This document shows positions 1 to 12,900 of a DNA stretch of 64,000 bases, one piece after another. Origin of the DNA: Hymenolepis diminuta (taxonomy: Eukaryota > Platyhelminthes > Cestoda > Cyclophyllidea > Hymenolepididae); the NCBI GenBank assembly GCA_900708905.1, contig CAADRB010000007.1, positions 607,982 to 671,981 of the forward strand. The letters run 5' to 3'. The notes below the pieces were generated by a model. It was not told where the DNA came from. It did no database searches and saw only the letters and a program-made list of their open reading frames with translations. The translations under genes were made by a program, and so were the position numbers. Within the stretch, counting starts at the first letter, position 1; each line of letters begins with the position of its first letter.

Positions 1-1364
1 GTGGGTCCACGAACTTCCAGGACGCAACGAGAAGCCTCTGTATCCCAAACTCGCGCCATACCCCATTGGCCACCGCTCACTAAAAGCGACTTTGGTTTAT
101 TTGACGTCGCCGGAACATGATTTTGCAAAGCCCCAGGAGGGAGATATGCAAGTGACTGAAGACACTAAAGAGGTGTTTGGAAAGACGCAGAAAATATACC
201 TCAAAAGTAGGAATTGTTTTAATACGCCGCAAAGTTTCTGACGACCATATGATTATGACCTTATCATATCCACATCTAGAGAAAAGGAAGTTAGTTGAGA
301 AACTGTACTTACGTAGCAAATTGTTTACCAGAAGGTAAGAAAGCGATATCAGTTATCTTTCCTTGATGGCCCTCAAGTTTACTGACAAATTTCCCAGTTT
401 CAGTGTTCCAAACTGTGAAATCGAGCTCGCCAAGGGCAGCGGAAATTAACATTGGTTTGGTTGGATGAAAACGAAGTAAACTAAACAAAAATAACGGTCA
501 ATAATAAAAAGTCGCTAGCTGGTTCAAAAGAAAACACTGATAAACTTACGCTATTTTGGTTGAATGGGACTTGCAACTGGCCACAAAACCTTCGCCAGGA
601 CCGACATGCCAAATTCGAATAGTAGAATCGCTTGAACCGGTAGCCAATCGTGTACCCTCATGATTCAAAGCCAAAGTGCCAATGATTTTTGCATGTGTGG
701 ACTAAAAAACTGATTAATAATGATTACCAAACATACCTTCCATCTGGATAAAACCTTGCTATTATCACGATCATAACGAATCAGAAACAGGCTTTTTGTA
801 GCGAGATATATAAGCTGAAATATTAAGCATAAAATTACTACTTACGTTATCTTTAGGACTGACAACATATGACGTGATTTCCTCATCTATTCCTTCAAGT
901 TTAGTAAAATTTCCAGATTCTGAGAGGCTATAAGAGGACAACTGTACTTGTCCGTCGTCATCTCGTCCACAAATTAGGTTACCGTCATCACAAATCTACA
1001 AATTATTACGTGAATCCAAACTCACAAATAATGGATTTGATTCCGAAAAATGAGGAGAAAAGCGTGATTCTAGCTTGTAGCTAAAACGATTAATTAGCAT
1101 AAAGAAATCTACCTAGACTTTAGATCGGAAGGCATGACTTTCACGATTAAAGGCGATATAGGCAGTCGGTACACGGCGTTCGATAATTAATGACCTAAAA
1201 TTCATGAGATTACTTCGAGCGATGTTTATTAAAACAAAATAAAATTTCACGTATATAGTTATTAAATTATCACAATATTCCAATTTTCCGATTTTTGATT
1301 TATTTAATTGTGTTTTTGCCTGAAATTAATATGATTCTTCTATGTTTTTCTTACACATCAACAT
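1..1364 (-). CDS. TBL3: TBL3/UTP13-like WD40 protein, N-terminal part (U3 snoRNP/SSU processome)
   Basis: Spliced minus-strand gene running off the left edge. In transcript order the exons are a possible 1364-1357 (ATG TTG AT), then 1194-1119, 995-846, 814-737, 701-550, 480-313, 275-200 and 164-1. The reading frame is continuous for about 290 residues. The order of WD-repeat blocks fits TBL3: an N-terminal blade with GNLICGRDDDGQVQL, then RLATGSSDSTIRIW, TVWNTETGKFVSKLEGH, FATCGYDKVIIIW, IKTIPTFE, and SGGQWGMARVWD. The GYDKVIIIW...IPTFE segment closely resembles the family's RDKICIIWD...VPVFE stretch. In the known family TBL3/UTP13 is a UTPB subunit of the nucleolar small-subunit processome that processes pre-18S rRNA; here that role is inferred by homology. 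Introns of 31, 35, 35 and 37 bp lie among longer ones. The first-exon assignment and the donor at 1118 (GTCTAG) are uncertain, because the better-looking donor six bases further on would leave an in-frame TAG. The C-terminal WD repeats and the Utp13 domain lie outside the window. Confidence 0.85.
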
Positions 1365-4300
1365 TTAAAACCTGACTTTTGGCGTTCGACGCGCCACGAT
1401 CTGCAATTACACTTCGTAACTGCACAGGCTTACAAGTGAGACCAATCATAAATAATATAATACTAATCAGAATAACTACTCACTTATTACTACTCGCATA
1501 TAACTTAAATATTTATAGGAGTAAATCCATAATTAATTCTACCATGGGAAACTCATTAATATTTTGTGTGCTAATTGCAAAAAGCTTTTGGAAAAAACTG
1601 AAATAAGTTAATTGAAAAAGCTAATATTTTGTAATATGCTTGAGCTATAAACATATTAGTGAACATTTGGACGTCAAATTCAAGTTAATGACAATGTAAT
1701 TCAACTTGCATAAAAAAATCAAGGAAATGTTGTCATTTTCAGAAAACTTATGACCAAAATACTCCGAAAGGTTATATAATTATATAGTAGTAAATGATGT
1801 ATTGCAATTGATAATTTTACCATATTTTATTTCCATCCTTAGTTTGACAGCAGATGTCTACCAATATCTGGAGATCGAAGATGACCGACTGACGATAAAA
1901 GCTCGGCCACAGTAGTCACATACGGTTCGGCTGTATGTGCGCAAGTTTGAACATGGTTTGAACAGGTGCCAACCGTTACGCCGAGATAAAACTGGCGTCT
2001 GACGAGATAATTTTTTGTATATATACCTAATTTACTTATCAACAACTTGGGGTGGCTCTCTGGTTACCTCCGTATTGATTAATAGACGAGAATGACTTGA
2101 CTTATTCCATCTATTCCATCGATGTGTCCAGATCTACATAACGTTTTCGCTCACGGAATTCTAAAGTCTGAACATAGTTTATTGCAAAAAAGCCTGTTTC
2201 ACAATAAGAATTCCCTCGGCTGAGAAATTAGTCGCAATTTATATTAAGTACCTCAAATAATGACATTGTAGAGGATCACCAAAAGTTTTAGAATAAGTGC
2301 ACTGGAATAGTGGGGAAAGAAAACAGATACAGTCAGTTTAAGGCCTTATTGGAGAAGAGAAGTGGCTAGATGGTAAGAGAATTAATGAGGGAGTCAAAAA
2401 GATGACATGGAGATAATAACAATAACTTTCAGACTTGCAGCATTTATGTTGCGACCTAATGTGTGTTGGTTGGCCAGAGAGTGTCTGCTTATATGCTGTT
2501 CGAGGCCATTTAAATTACTCCCTGGTTTCAGTAGCCAATTATATTTTGATCGATTATGAACGGAATATAACGTGACACCATTGAATACGTCGGTTATTCA
2601 GGGACTGGTAGCAACAACAGCACCGGGTGATTAAAAGGACACTTCATTTTGGTAGAGAAAGGAAAATTAGGGTCAGAAGGTTAATATAGAAATTAGAAAT
2701 GAAATTTCTTTATGATTTACTTAAAATTGAAATTAATTAATTGAAACTTCATAAGGCTTCAGTTCATTATTTGAACTGAAAACGTTAGAAAATCATCTTG
2801 AAACAAAATAAATTTGTAATTCAAGGGATTTGGAAGTATGTGGATTTATGGGACTTGTGAGCTTAAAGAAAACGTAAGAGTGCGTTTAATGGTTTAAATA
2901 TCTCGAGTTCAACTGTATTTCTTTATATTGTCATACCTTTACCTGTCTATTGATGGTATCTGAAGTGATCTGTGAAAGATCAATAATGATCCTGTTTACA
3001 TATGCTAATATTTTATTAGCACGATGCATATTAGCACCAATTATTTGTTTAGTTAAACAACTGACATGCTTGAAATATGCTCCGAACGCATAAATAGACG
3101 GATGATCCCACTGATATTGGCATTTTCTCTCTTCATCGTTTGAATATTTTTCAGGTATCTTTTATCAGTTGCTCGGCAGACTGCAAAACATACGTATGTT
3201 AAAACTGCATGGCTGAAGCAGCACTGGAGTACAGAGCATGTTTAGATAATTACGTAATTTCTGCCACGTATGATAAAACAATCTTATTTTTGAATTAGTT
3301 TTATGCAACAGAGCACATTAAATAATGCCTTTAATTTTATTTATTCTTATTAGACCCTTGAATCATTCACTATTAGCAAACCCCATCCATGAAATTTTTC
3401 TTTTCTACTAACACATTCTATCATGGTGTACTCTGTGATTCAAATTATTAAGAAACATTTAAGAAGAGAGTTGAAGCTAGAGCAACTTATTTCCCTCCGT
3501 AGCTATTATGCTATCTATATTTTTCTGACCTCTACTAATCTTCACTAGGACAATTACAGGAAGATGAACCGTTGCCAGAGCAATTTTCGAATAGAGGAGA
3601 TCAAAGAGAGATGAAGTGGTATGAGACGCTGGCAGATGTGGTGGCTGCTATTGATATATGTCAGACTGAGAGACAAGCAGTTATATAGACCGGAGGAGGG
3701 GTTTTAGGACGCCACGTGTCATGGGGACTGAGACTTAGCAACGATCATAAAAGGAATACATAGGCTCTTAAATCACTTCAATTTTTACATAGACCACTCG
3801 AGTACGCCTGATGGTTCTGTAGGGAGGTTTACGGTCACACCAAAAGTGATCTCTGCCGCGTGCGCGTGGTAGCATGTCTATGAGTTAGAAATTGTGGAAA
3901 CGTAACTCTTAAGTGCACAAATTTACTGATTATAGTTATTTCTTATCGGATTAATAAATACCATATTACCTTTGCCCTTTATGCATCGTTCGTTTCAAGT
4001 AATGTGCCCTCTCCATCATCTGATGCCTACATTACCACTAGTCTCTCAACGGCCAATTTACACAATGATGTCATCTCGTATTTCGCTCATAATCGATCTA
4101 AATATAATTAGTTTCCGAAGTTAGCGGGAAGTTTGAATGACCCGTCAAAATATATAAACAGACATTCTCTGGCCAACTGACACATATTGGGCCGCAGCAT
4201 AGCCAATACAGGTTTGCCCGTCAGCAACAACTCATCACCAACATGTCATTGGCTTCTTCGTTAACTTGTCTGTTAATTGCTGCTGTTTGCGCAATAAATC

Positions 4301-6695
4301 TTTGATATCAACTGTACACGTCTTCCTTTTTAATAAGGTTAGTGAGACCATTAGTTCACCACAAGTTCAAGTGAGTTACTAGCCACATCACAGACATAAT
4401 TCGTCAGCAGAGAAGAAATTTAATTAAGCCTAGTCACTATATACGCATTATATCTTGTCTCAAATTGATTATTACTGAACAGAAAAATGACAACGATCAT
4501 TAGTCACTATCTTACAAATAAAAGATTTGGTTTAGGATTATTTAGTGTCCGTTTTGGTGTATCAGTACTGCTATGATGTTGGCCGGGCAACATATAACGA
4601 TTAGATGGGATGTATCAAGTCACTTTGTCGCTAGATCAGTTTGGCATTGGCAAGAAAGTCATCCCCGATTTATTGATAAACAATCGTTTCCTCTTGAGAC
4701 GTCAGTCATGCTTCGATATCTCCGCATGGTGACTGATATCTGTATAGCTATCTATGTGCAAACATGTATACACATCTGGACCCCTGTGAATGGTGTGGTC
4801 TAGAGCTCATCGTTTCTCATCGCCAGGTTTTGATTGACATATGCTGGCTATAGCAATTATAAAACAGACGAAACTGTAAACACATAAACGAAATCTTCAA
4901 AATCGGAAAATTTGCCACTTATCGATAAAATTCGAGAACTTCTGCTGTAAAACACATATTGCCGTTTTTAATAATTCTATTTCACCACTTAAGTGATTAA
5001 GTGATCAATAAAGCAGAAGGTGATAATCAGCTGCAAGGCTTTGCTTATTCGTTTTATTTTGCTGCTATTAATACCTACATCCTTTGTTGTGGTTAACCGA
5101 AATATTGATTAACCAATCACCAATGATAAACGAACTCTAAGTTTGGTGTGGCAAAATTATTTATTCATGTCGTGACCTGTAAGGCAAGGCTAGTTTATAC
5201 ATTATTTCAATATATTCAATATTAATTTGAATTTCCAGCTCTGTCTTTTCTGGCTTACATCAAGTTAGGCTATGTAAAAAATCTATCGCCAGCTTTATAG
5301 TTGGAAATATACCAGAGGCAGACTGAAGTATTTTGAACATTTCACGCTATTCCTCACTAAATGAGTAATACTGAAATTAACAGAACCGACAGAATAGGAT
5401 AGAATACCGAAGATTTGAGTTTCTCACAGGAATGTATTAAAAGATATAACTGCTGCATATAAGAAAATAGTATTTTCCCAAAAATGACTCTTTTATGTAA
5501 TTTCTTCATTTTTGACTTTCTAATTTCTGCTTCTTTTAATTATTTCATATTCAAACAAATATGTATATGTTATGGTTGTAAGTAGCGCATAATATAAATT
5601 GACCTATCGATACATGCGCCTTATTTGACATAGAGATTTGTATTATGGTGTTAACGGGTTGTACTTATAACTAGTGCAATTTCTTGGAGTCTGTTACGGT
5701 ATCCCACAGGGAAGAGCAAATCATAACTTAACACGGATGAAACAATAATATTGTGGGAAGGCATGAATTACATTCAGGGGCTCATACACTTAGTGCACTC
5801 CATGCACTTCCTTATAAATTCACTTAATGCGTAGCAAAAATGAACTCGAATGAACGAGCACGCACTGATGATGCATACTGGATGACGGAAGTAGATGTTT
5901 AGGCATTCAGAATATAGATAAATCTGTGATAAGTAGCGTCACCGAGTAAGAATAAGACTGACACATCATTTTAGGAACATGAACAGAATTAAATCTATGC
6001 GGCACAAAGAAACGGATACGAATTCAAAACACTGCAGTCAGCAAATTCAGTGAACCCAGGAAGACTTCTGCATAGGTGCTCAAACTAGTTGAAGATATTT
6101 GGATAAATCTAAATCATTGTATCAGTATCAAATTTTCTTATGTAATTATGTTCGTACTTTTCTATGACGAATTTCACTCAGTTTAAGATAATTTCATGTA
6201 TATGTTGTACACTCTGAATGAGGGATTCTTTGGCATATGCTCAGGTATAAACTTTTCTGTGGTCGAACAGTAAAGTTCTCATATAAAAAGATATAATAAT
6301 TAAAAAATTATTTTTTAAATATAAACTACAGTCGGCGATGAAACTCTAAAACTCTGGCTTTGGAGAATTAATGCAAAAAAGTTGAATTGATTATAATGAT
6401 TTCATAACTTAAAGACTAAGTAAATATACCTTAGATACACAAATTAATTATTTAAGTTAGTGTAAATTCTGATATAAAATCATTATCCAAATTTTAAGGG
6501 CAAATTCGTTTTAACTTATACAAATTGCACAAGAAAGCTCGTGGCGAACATTTGTAGCTCAATCATAGCTGCTATGAACGGCGATTCTTATCATATCCCA
6601 TTTTTGTTTGATAATAACTTATATACACAACAACATTTAGATTATAAAGAAATGGATGGTAGCTAAATTTTTTAAATTTTAAAAATTGGATATAG
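1365..6695. other. Divergent intergenic region, no gene recognised
   Basis: This lies between TBL3 (minus) and the first readable exon of the LOXHD1-like gene (plus). It must contain the TBL3 promoter and the missing 5' exon(s) and promoter of the PLAT gene, but I could not identify those exons. It also holds a slightly more GC-rich patch at about 1840-2160 with an open minus frame, which I do not trust as coding. Small inverted repeats lie at 3003-3021 and 3187-3200, and a promoter-like cluster at 4151-4305. The rest is AT-rich with short open frames only. Confidence 0.6.
4151..4305 (+). promoter_or_regulatory. TATA/CCAAT cluster followed by a 20-codon signal-peptide-like ORF
   Basis: A TATATAAA motif is at 4151-4158, with ATTGG at 4186-4190 and CCAAT at 4203-4207 just after it. 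An ATG at 4243 opens a 20-codon frame (4243-4305, TGA) with a hydrophobic core (TCLLIAAVCA) like a secretion signal. No convincing donor or second exon was found, so this may be a chance arrangement or the first exon of a small secreted-protein gene. Confidence 0.2.
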
Positions 6696-6975
6696 AAATT
6701 AGTTCGGTAGTTGACTATGGTGACCATTATGACTACTACAATCAGACACTGGTAATATTTTTTATTAAAAGTTTTCACTTTAGGCTCCCAAGCGTCGCTT
6801 CGATGGAGCCTTGCAAACCGGTCCATATAAACGCCCAGACTATAGGAATCAGAATAATAATACATATAGAGCGGTAACTAAAAATGGGAAAACGAGTGGT
6901 ATTGATATTGAAAGCACACAATATAATATTCTTATTACCGTTTCGAATGAGCATAATGCTGGAACAACTGCACCG
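6696..6975 (+). CDS. LOXHD1: LOXHD1-like: N-terminal tail exons
   Basis: Two exons lie before the first PLAT domain. The first ends at 6751 with donor CTG|GTAATA; its start is uncertain (acceptor AG at 6694-6695 or at 6709-6710). It encodes an acidic, tyrosine-rich stretch including VVDYGDHYDYYNQTL. A 32-bp intron (6752-6783) follows. Exon 6784-6975 (phase 0 at both ends) encodes a basic, Asn-rich tail (PKRRFDGALQ, KRPDYRNQNNN), then the first strand of PLAT 1, YNILITVSNEHNAGTTAP. In-frame stops precede 6686, so the initiator ATG must lie in an unseen upstream exon. Confidence 0.7.
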
Positions 6976-9900
6976 GTAAATTTTTCAATTTTATTAATAC
7001 TTAATCCGATAATAAAACTACTTTAATGTCCAAACAAAAACCAACTAATAATGTTTAAGCTAAATAAATGAATATATTTTATCTACTTAAACACATGTTC
7101 TTATTAATTTAGGTTCGACTTCGGTTGAAGGGAGATAAAGGAATTACTAAACCCATTGCAATCAATAGCACTAGTGGAGTTAATTTGGAGAGAGGAAGCT
7201 CAAGGGAGTTAGAAGTTCAGTGCAAAAATGTTGGAGAACTTTCCTGGATTTGGCTAGAGGTATTTCGCCTATCTCTTCCATATACTTGATTTTATTACTG
7301 GTGTATGCTTGATTTAATAGTTATAATAGTTTTATCATTACATTGTTATTGTATAATTACCCCAACATAGTACTAAATCTAATCAGAGGAGGTAGATTTG
7401 AGACTAACAGGATATGGCAATCATTCCCATATTAGAAGACCAAGAATTTTTTGGAGAGCAAGGGTGTATCGAACAACTGTAAATGAGTGAGAGAAGAAAA
7501 GAGAAAGAATTGGGACTAGGAATTGAAAGTGTCTGGGCAGCTTGGGTTGAAACGGGGTTGCAATAAAGATTTTCCATAATGCGGCTATTGAAAATAATAG
7601 AGGGAATAAGAGTTTGAAAAAACCTGAGACTACTATGTTTTTGGAGGCTTTCGAAGAAAGCCTTTTGTTTTCACGTTTGCATATTCCTTTCCAATGACAT
7701 TTAAATTTACAAATTGTAAAATTTAGGACAGGTGTAAATTCTTTTCTTTCCTTGGTTAGTTATCGTGCGTATTTCTCTGAATAGAAATGAAGTTAAATAT
7801 ATTTTTCATATGTTCATTTGTAAATGCATAATTTTCTCTCCTACTGTAATCGTACTAGGATTTCAGAAGTTGTTGAACGTTGCTACAGGACAAGCTGTGA
7901 AATAACGGGTTAGAGAGTAGCCATTTTAAAGCCCCGAACTATCTCTTAATTCCTTTTGATATAGATGTTCAGACAGTCCTGATTTTGGTAGATACAATTT
8001 GAAGAATTTTGGTTAGTTCATCGCCTTTTCTGAGAAAGATGATTAACTTAAAACAACGGCTTTAACTCGTCTATAATTTTCTCTCTTAGTTTCTAAAACG
8101 AACCCTTTCTTGCAATACTCTTGATTTCTTTTCCGTTTGGAATACTAAATATGCAATACTTTGAAAGACAAATTTAGGGAACGAGAGTTCTTTTCAAACA
8201 GCTTTTTCGGTTTTTAGCGAGAGTGCATTATAACCTAGAATAAGCCATCATCTCTCTTCCAATTCCCGGAAGAGCACTAAATTCCGTCATTAGAGCCTGA
8301 CCAAGTCAGGCTTAGAGATGCTATCTCAAAAACTAATGACGTTGCTAAATACGAACATGAAAAAAAATTTTTTTTAAAACCAAAGACTAAGACATGCGTT
8401 CAGGGCGAGGGTATATTAGGTCACTGCAAGGATTAAGAGTGGCAAGATGGGAGTTATAATCTAGAAGAGAAGATAACCCTCAATGTAGCAAGAGTAGAAA
8501 CAGGGCTGTGACTATTAGCGCAGTTATACATCTACGTTTGACTTTTTTTAATTCAGAAAAACTGATTTTTTGTATTTTTGTTTAGAATAAGGGTACAGGC
8601 AAAGAAGATGGATTGCTACTCTCAAGTATTCAAATTTCCCAACCAAGTACAGAGAAAGTCTGGTTTTTCTCAATCGGAAAGTGGTTATCTCGTCATGATG
8701 GTGAACGTCTGAGTATCCGTGATTTTAGAGGAAAAGCAGTACAAATGACACGTAAGAGTTAAATTCTTGTGTAAACTTGTGCTCCTTTACAGATTATCGA
8801 GTTACTGTTGTCACGGGAAATTTTGCCGGAGCTGGGACAGACAGTCGTGTGTCCTTGATAATGTATGGGCAGGTCGGAGAGAGTCCTCAGTTTTTGTTGA
8901 CTTCTCCTGATAGACGCGGTCTCTTTGCTCCAGGTGCCGTTTCAAAATTCATTATTCCTTTCTCCAATCTTGGGGATATTTCTCGTGTCAAAGTTTCTAG
9001 GGATGGAAGTGGATCTAATTCTGGATGGTTTTTGAAACGGATTATTGTGGAAGATCCTACGCGACCTCGAAGTTGTTACCTTTTCAACTGCAATGATTGG
9101 ATATCGCTCAATAAACATGATGATGTCAGCCACTCACAAGTGATTCAAAATGAAGAATCAGTAGACTTTAATGGTGAGTAATTTTCAGTAATTAGATTTC
9201 ACTGATAAAATTTATCTTAAGGTATGCTAGATTCCACTAGTTTATGCCTTTCCTAGACAACTTTATCTTGAATTAATCTAATTGAGGGACTTAAAATTAA
9301 GTCACTTTATTGAGAGTCGAATAATTTTATCGAGATCCTTTTTTGCACACAAACGATGCTTAGACTGAAATGAACTTAACGTAATATAAGTAGCTAATAC
9401 ATTATATGAAGTCACATTTTAAATTTACACCTAAGACAGTTTCGGTATATACCTTTTGGGTGGTAAAGGCAGTGGAGTGAAAATATTTTGATAGACCGAG
9501 CTGTTTTAGTAAGAATTTCGTTATTTAAATTACATTTCAAGACTGTTACTTTAAGAAAAATTTGGCATAAATTTCTTCTTGATAGTTATTATTTGAACCA
9601 CGTCTAGTTTTCAGTTATTGTATATCTCCAACAAACTTTTGAAGAATGTTAGAATCTATACACCTAAAAGAACATAGGTCTATATTTGTTTACATTTTTG
9701 GTTCTAGAATTCATCATTTTTTAAAGTAATTTAATTATATTAGTGTACAGAATGCAGAGACATTATTATTACTATTATGTAAGGTAATAGTGAAAACTTG
9801 AAAGAACTTTAATAATGCATTAGTATCGGAATACATGCGCATATATGTGAATATGGGTCTATACAGAAGCCAGAGTATCTAACTTCTTACTTTTTGAAGT

Positions 9901-12900
9901 CTAAAATTGATTGGGCTTTGAAATTTTTTTATTATAAGTATAATTGAGTTGTCATGTCCAGAGTTCAATTTTCATGATTTGATCTCTGAATATCTAAGTG
10001 AGTTCATGTCTATGATATTCAGGGCTTTCTGACCGATTGATACAATTGAATGGCCTTTTTAGAGCTATGATCAGATGGATGAAACAAATAAATGCGTTGT
10101 AAATATGACAGAAGTCACTTGTGTGCTCTAATAATAAAACTATTTTTATTAATGTCGTACATCTTTAAGAACACCAATTTGGAATTGAAGTTTCACGAAA
10201 TTGCTCATCTTCTGACAATTCAATTCGCCATTTTGCAAAAAATTTTCACGTTTATTTGAATAAAAAGAATGAATATGCCAGGAAGATATAAAACTCTTGA
10301 TAATAAATTAACTGAAGGAAGAGGAGAGTGTAAAAAAGAGAACTAATTTATGAAAACTCATGAAATCCTAGATTCCCTTTTACTGTTTCTGTTGAATTAA
10401 GTTGGTGTTTAATTTTAATGGATGCAATCCAGTTTAAAGTCGCGCACAGTTCCTTAGTTCGTCCATCAAACACTAATTGAGTAGTATCGGTGGTAAATAA
10501 TGATAACTGTAAATCCGAAGCCTTAAGGGTGTGATTGGTGCTACTATTTGAGATTACTCATCGAAACACTTTTAGATATATACCTGTTTGTGAAATACAT
10601 GAAGGACAGCATATGAATAAAAACATACAGCCCAAGAGTTTTCTATTCAACTGTTTCTCAAATTAGGATTTAGTCAAAATTTTAACAGTTCCAGACAAAA
10701 AAGGTATTTAGAATAAAATTACCCACCCTCCTCATCATCAGATCTCCACAATATCTTCACTTTTAGTGTTTGAAATATTCAAGTTTCACTTTCATCTCTT
10801 CAGTGAATGCAATATTAATAGATGTACGACATTTTTAGATGCGAAATTATTATTATTTATATTAAATGATCTTCATAGTCTTAAGTTAGTTTTTTTCTTT
10901 ACTCAAGAGCATGAATATCATGTGACCTTCTATAACTCGGCCGTCCAGAGAGCTGGAACTACGTCAGACGTCTTTTTGAAACTCTACGGTAGAGACGGCG
11001 CTGATCGAGAAAGATGGTTCAATAATCAGCAATATCAGTTCAGAGTCGATGGAGCCACTAATCAGATCAAACTGCGAACACGAGAGAGACTGGGTGATCT
11101 CAGCAAGGTCAAAGTCGGCCTTGAAGCTAAGGGCAATTCACCTGGTTGGCTGCTTGACAAGGTGTGTTTGTTTTTATTAACCATCAGTCATACACATATT
11201 TGATAAGGGGAAAAAATTGTTTAATCACACTGTTTATCACGCGTGCTGAATAGTCAACTTCCACTGATATGAGTATGAGAGCAATTATGAATGCCGAATT
11301 AAGGGGCAGGAAAGATTGATTTGCTTGTCAAATCCTTGTTATATGACCACCTAAGCGCTCTTGCTTACGCACGTAGGAAAATTTGATGTAATTAGCCTAA
11401 TTAAAATTCATTCCATTTTCCAGTAGCATATGGAGATCTGCATATCTCTATCCATAGTTCTCTGTATGATTTCGAAATGTGATAATTGAATATAATAGTG
11501 TAAGGCTTCCTGTGAATTAGCTTGAAATCATTTTCAAGCACTCAATTTTCATATATAAGCATTATTTTAGTTAATGAAAGTTTTCTGTTCGATAAGAGTT
11601 TCATTGCGATTACAAATAGATGGCTATTACCATTGGCAGACGTTACAGCCATCGATACGCCGTGTTGATAATCGAACTTAGTGCTTCAAAATATCACAAA
11701 ATCATCACGGTAAGATAGAATTATGCAGCCCTTTTAAAATTTAATAATTAAATATCGTAAATATTACAATTTATTTAAAACGGACTATCAGTGTTTTAGG
11801 TTATTCTGGGGACTAAGTAAGAAATTAAATTACTGAAGCAAATTTAGGATGAACAATACCTCAGATTGTTCTAAAATCCATAATTTATTATTTTAAACAT
11901 CTCCAAGTAGCATTCTTAAATTATAAAATCCTATTCATTAATGCGCAACAGTAAAAGATTTTTTGATTATAAGTCAATACTCCTTGAGGAGTTAGATTTA
12001 AATATATTTCCAAAGAATTCTGTAAAGATAAATACTAACTGTTAGAACTAAGTAAACCAATCTTCAATTAGGAAATCGAGTTTCGAGAAATCTAATGCAA
12101 GATGTCAGTAATCCACTCGATCTTCCCACAGTTATAAAATAGTTACTTTATTGGCTCCTTTAATCATGAGCAAGTTGGCACAAATAAGTTAAAAAGATAG
12201 TTTCATCAGAACCTTTTTAAATTTCCACGAAATTTGATTCGACTGCTCGAGTCCTTTTAATGCATCTTAGATTTATAATTTTTTGTCATTACCTATGACC
12301 AACTATTTGCACTTTAATTAATTCTTATAATTAATTTAGAACAGAACAATACATCTCAATAAGGAAGATGACTTACGGGAATCTTGATGATTAATTAACC
12401 TTAACCAAATTCGATTGAGTAATTCATTTTAGCATTGTCATCATTGTCATCGATCGTTTTATTCGGAGGTGTCAATCAATTTTAATTTCATTATATTTAA
12501 CACTAATATTGAAATAAATAAAAAGAAAATTGAAAATAGTTTTAAATACTATAGAGACTTGTGAATTTAAGACCTTAAATTGATGGGCTATTTTATTTGT
12601 TAAAAGATAAACGAATGAATAGTTCATTTCGATATTCATGAAGTTCATAATCCCCAAGATGCGTTGAGACTAAAAAGGGTCAAGGAGCGCAATGCAATAT
12701 TTATTTACTTGTTTATTGAATATATATGAAATGACAGATATCCAAAAGTCAGTACATTGAATGACGGACCTCGATTTGATGAGAAAATTTACCATCACAG
12801 AATACAAAAGACGGTTAATAACAACGAGTTAATTTAACTTGTACTAATTACGGATCCAAAATGCGCGATTAATTGTAAATTATGAAGAGATGCCATGGAG

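Noticed and set aside
1839..2045. Open minus-strand frame of 68 codons in a GC-richer patch
   Set aside because: No splice-site support, no known motif and no neighbouring exons in phase; more likely a repeat relic.
4573..4803. Plus-strand frame of 76 codons as an upstream exon of the PLAT gene
   Set aside because: No PLAT-like strands and no acceptor/donor pair fitting the phase of exon 6784.
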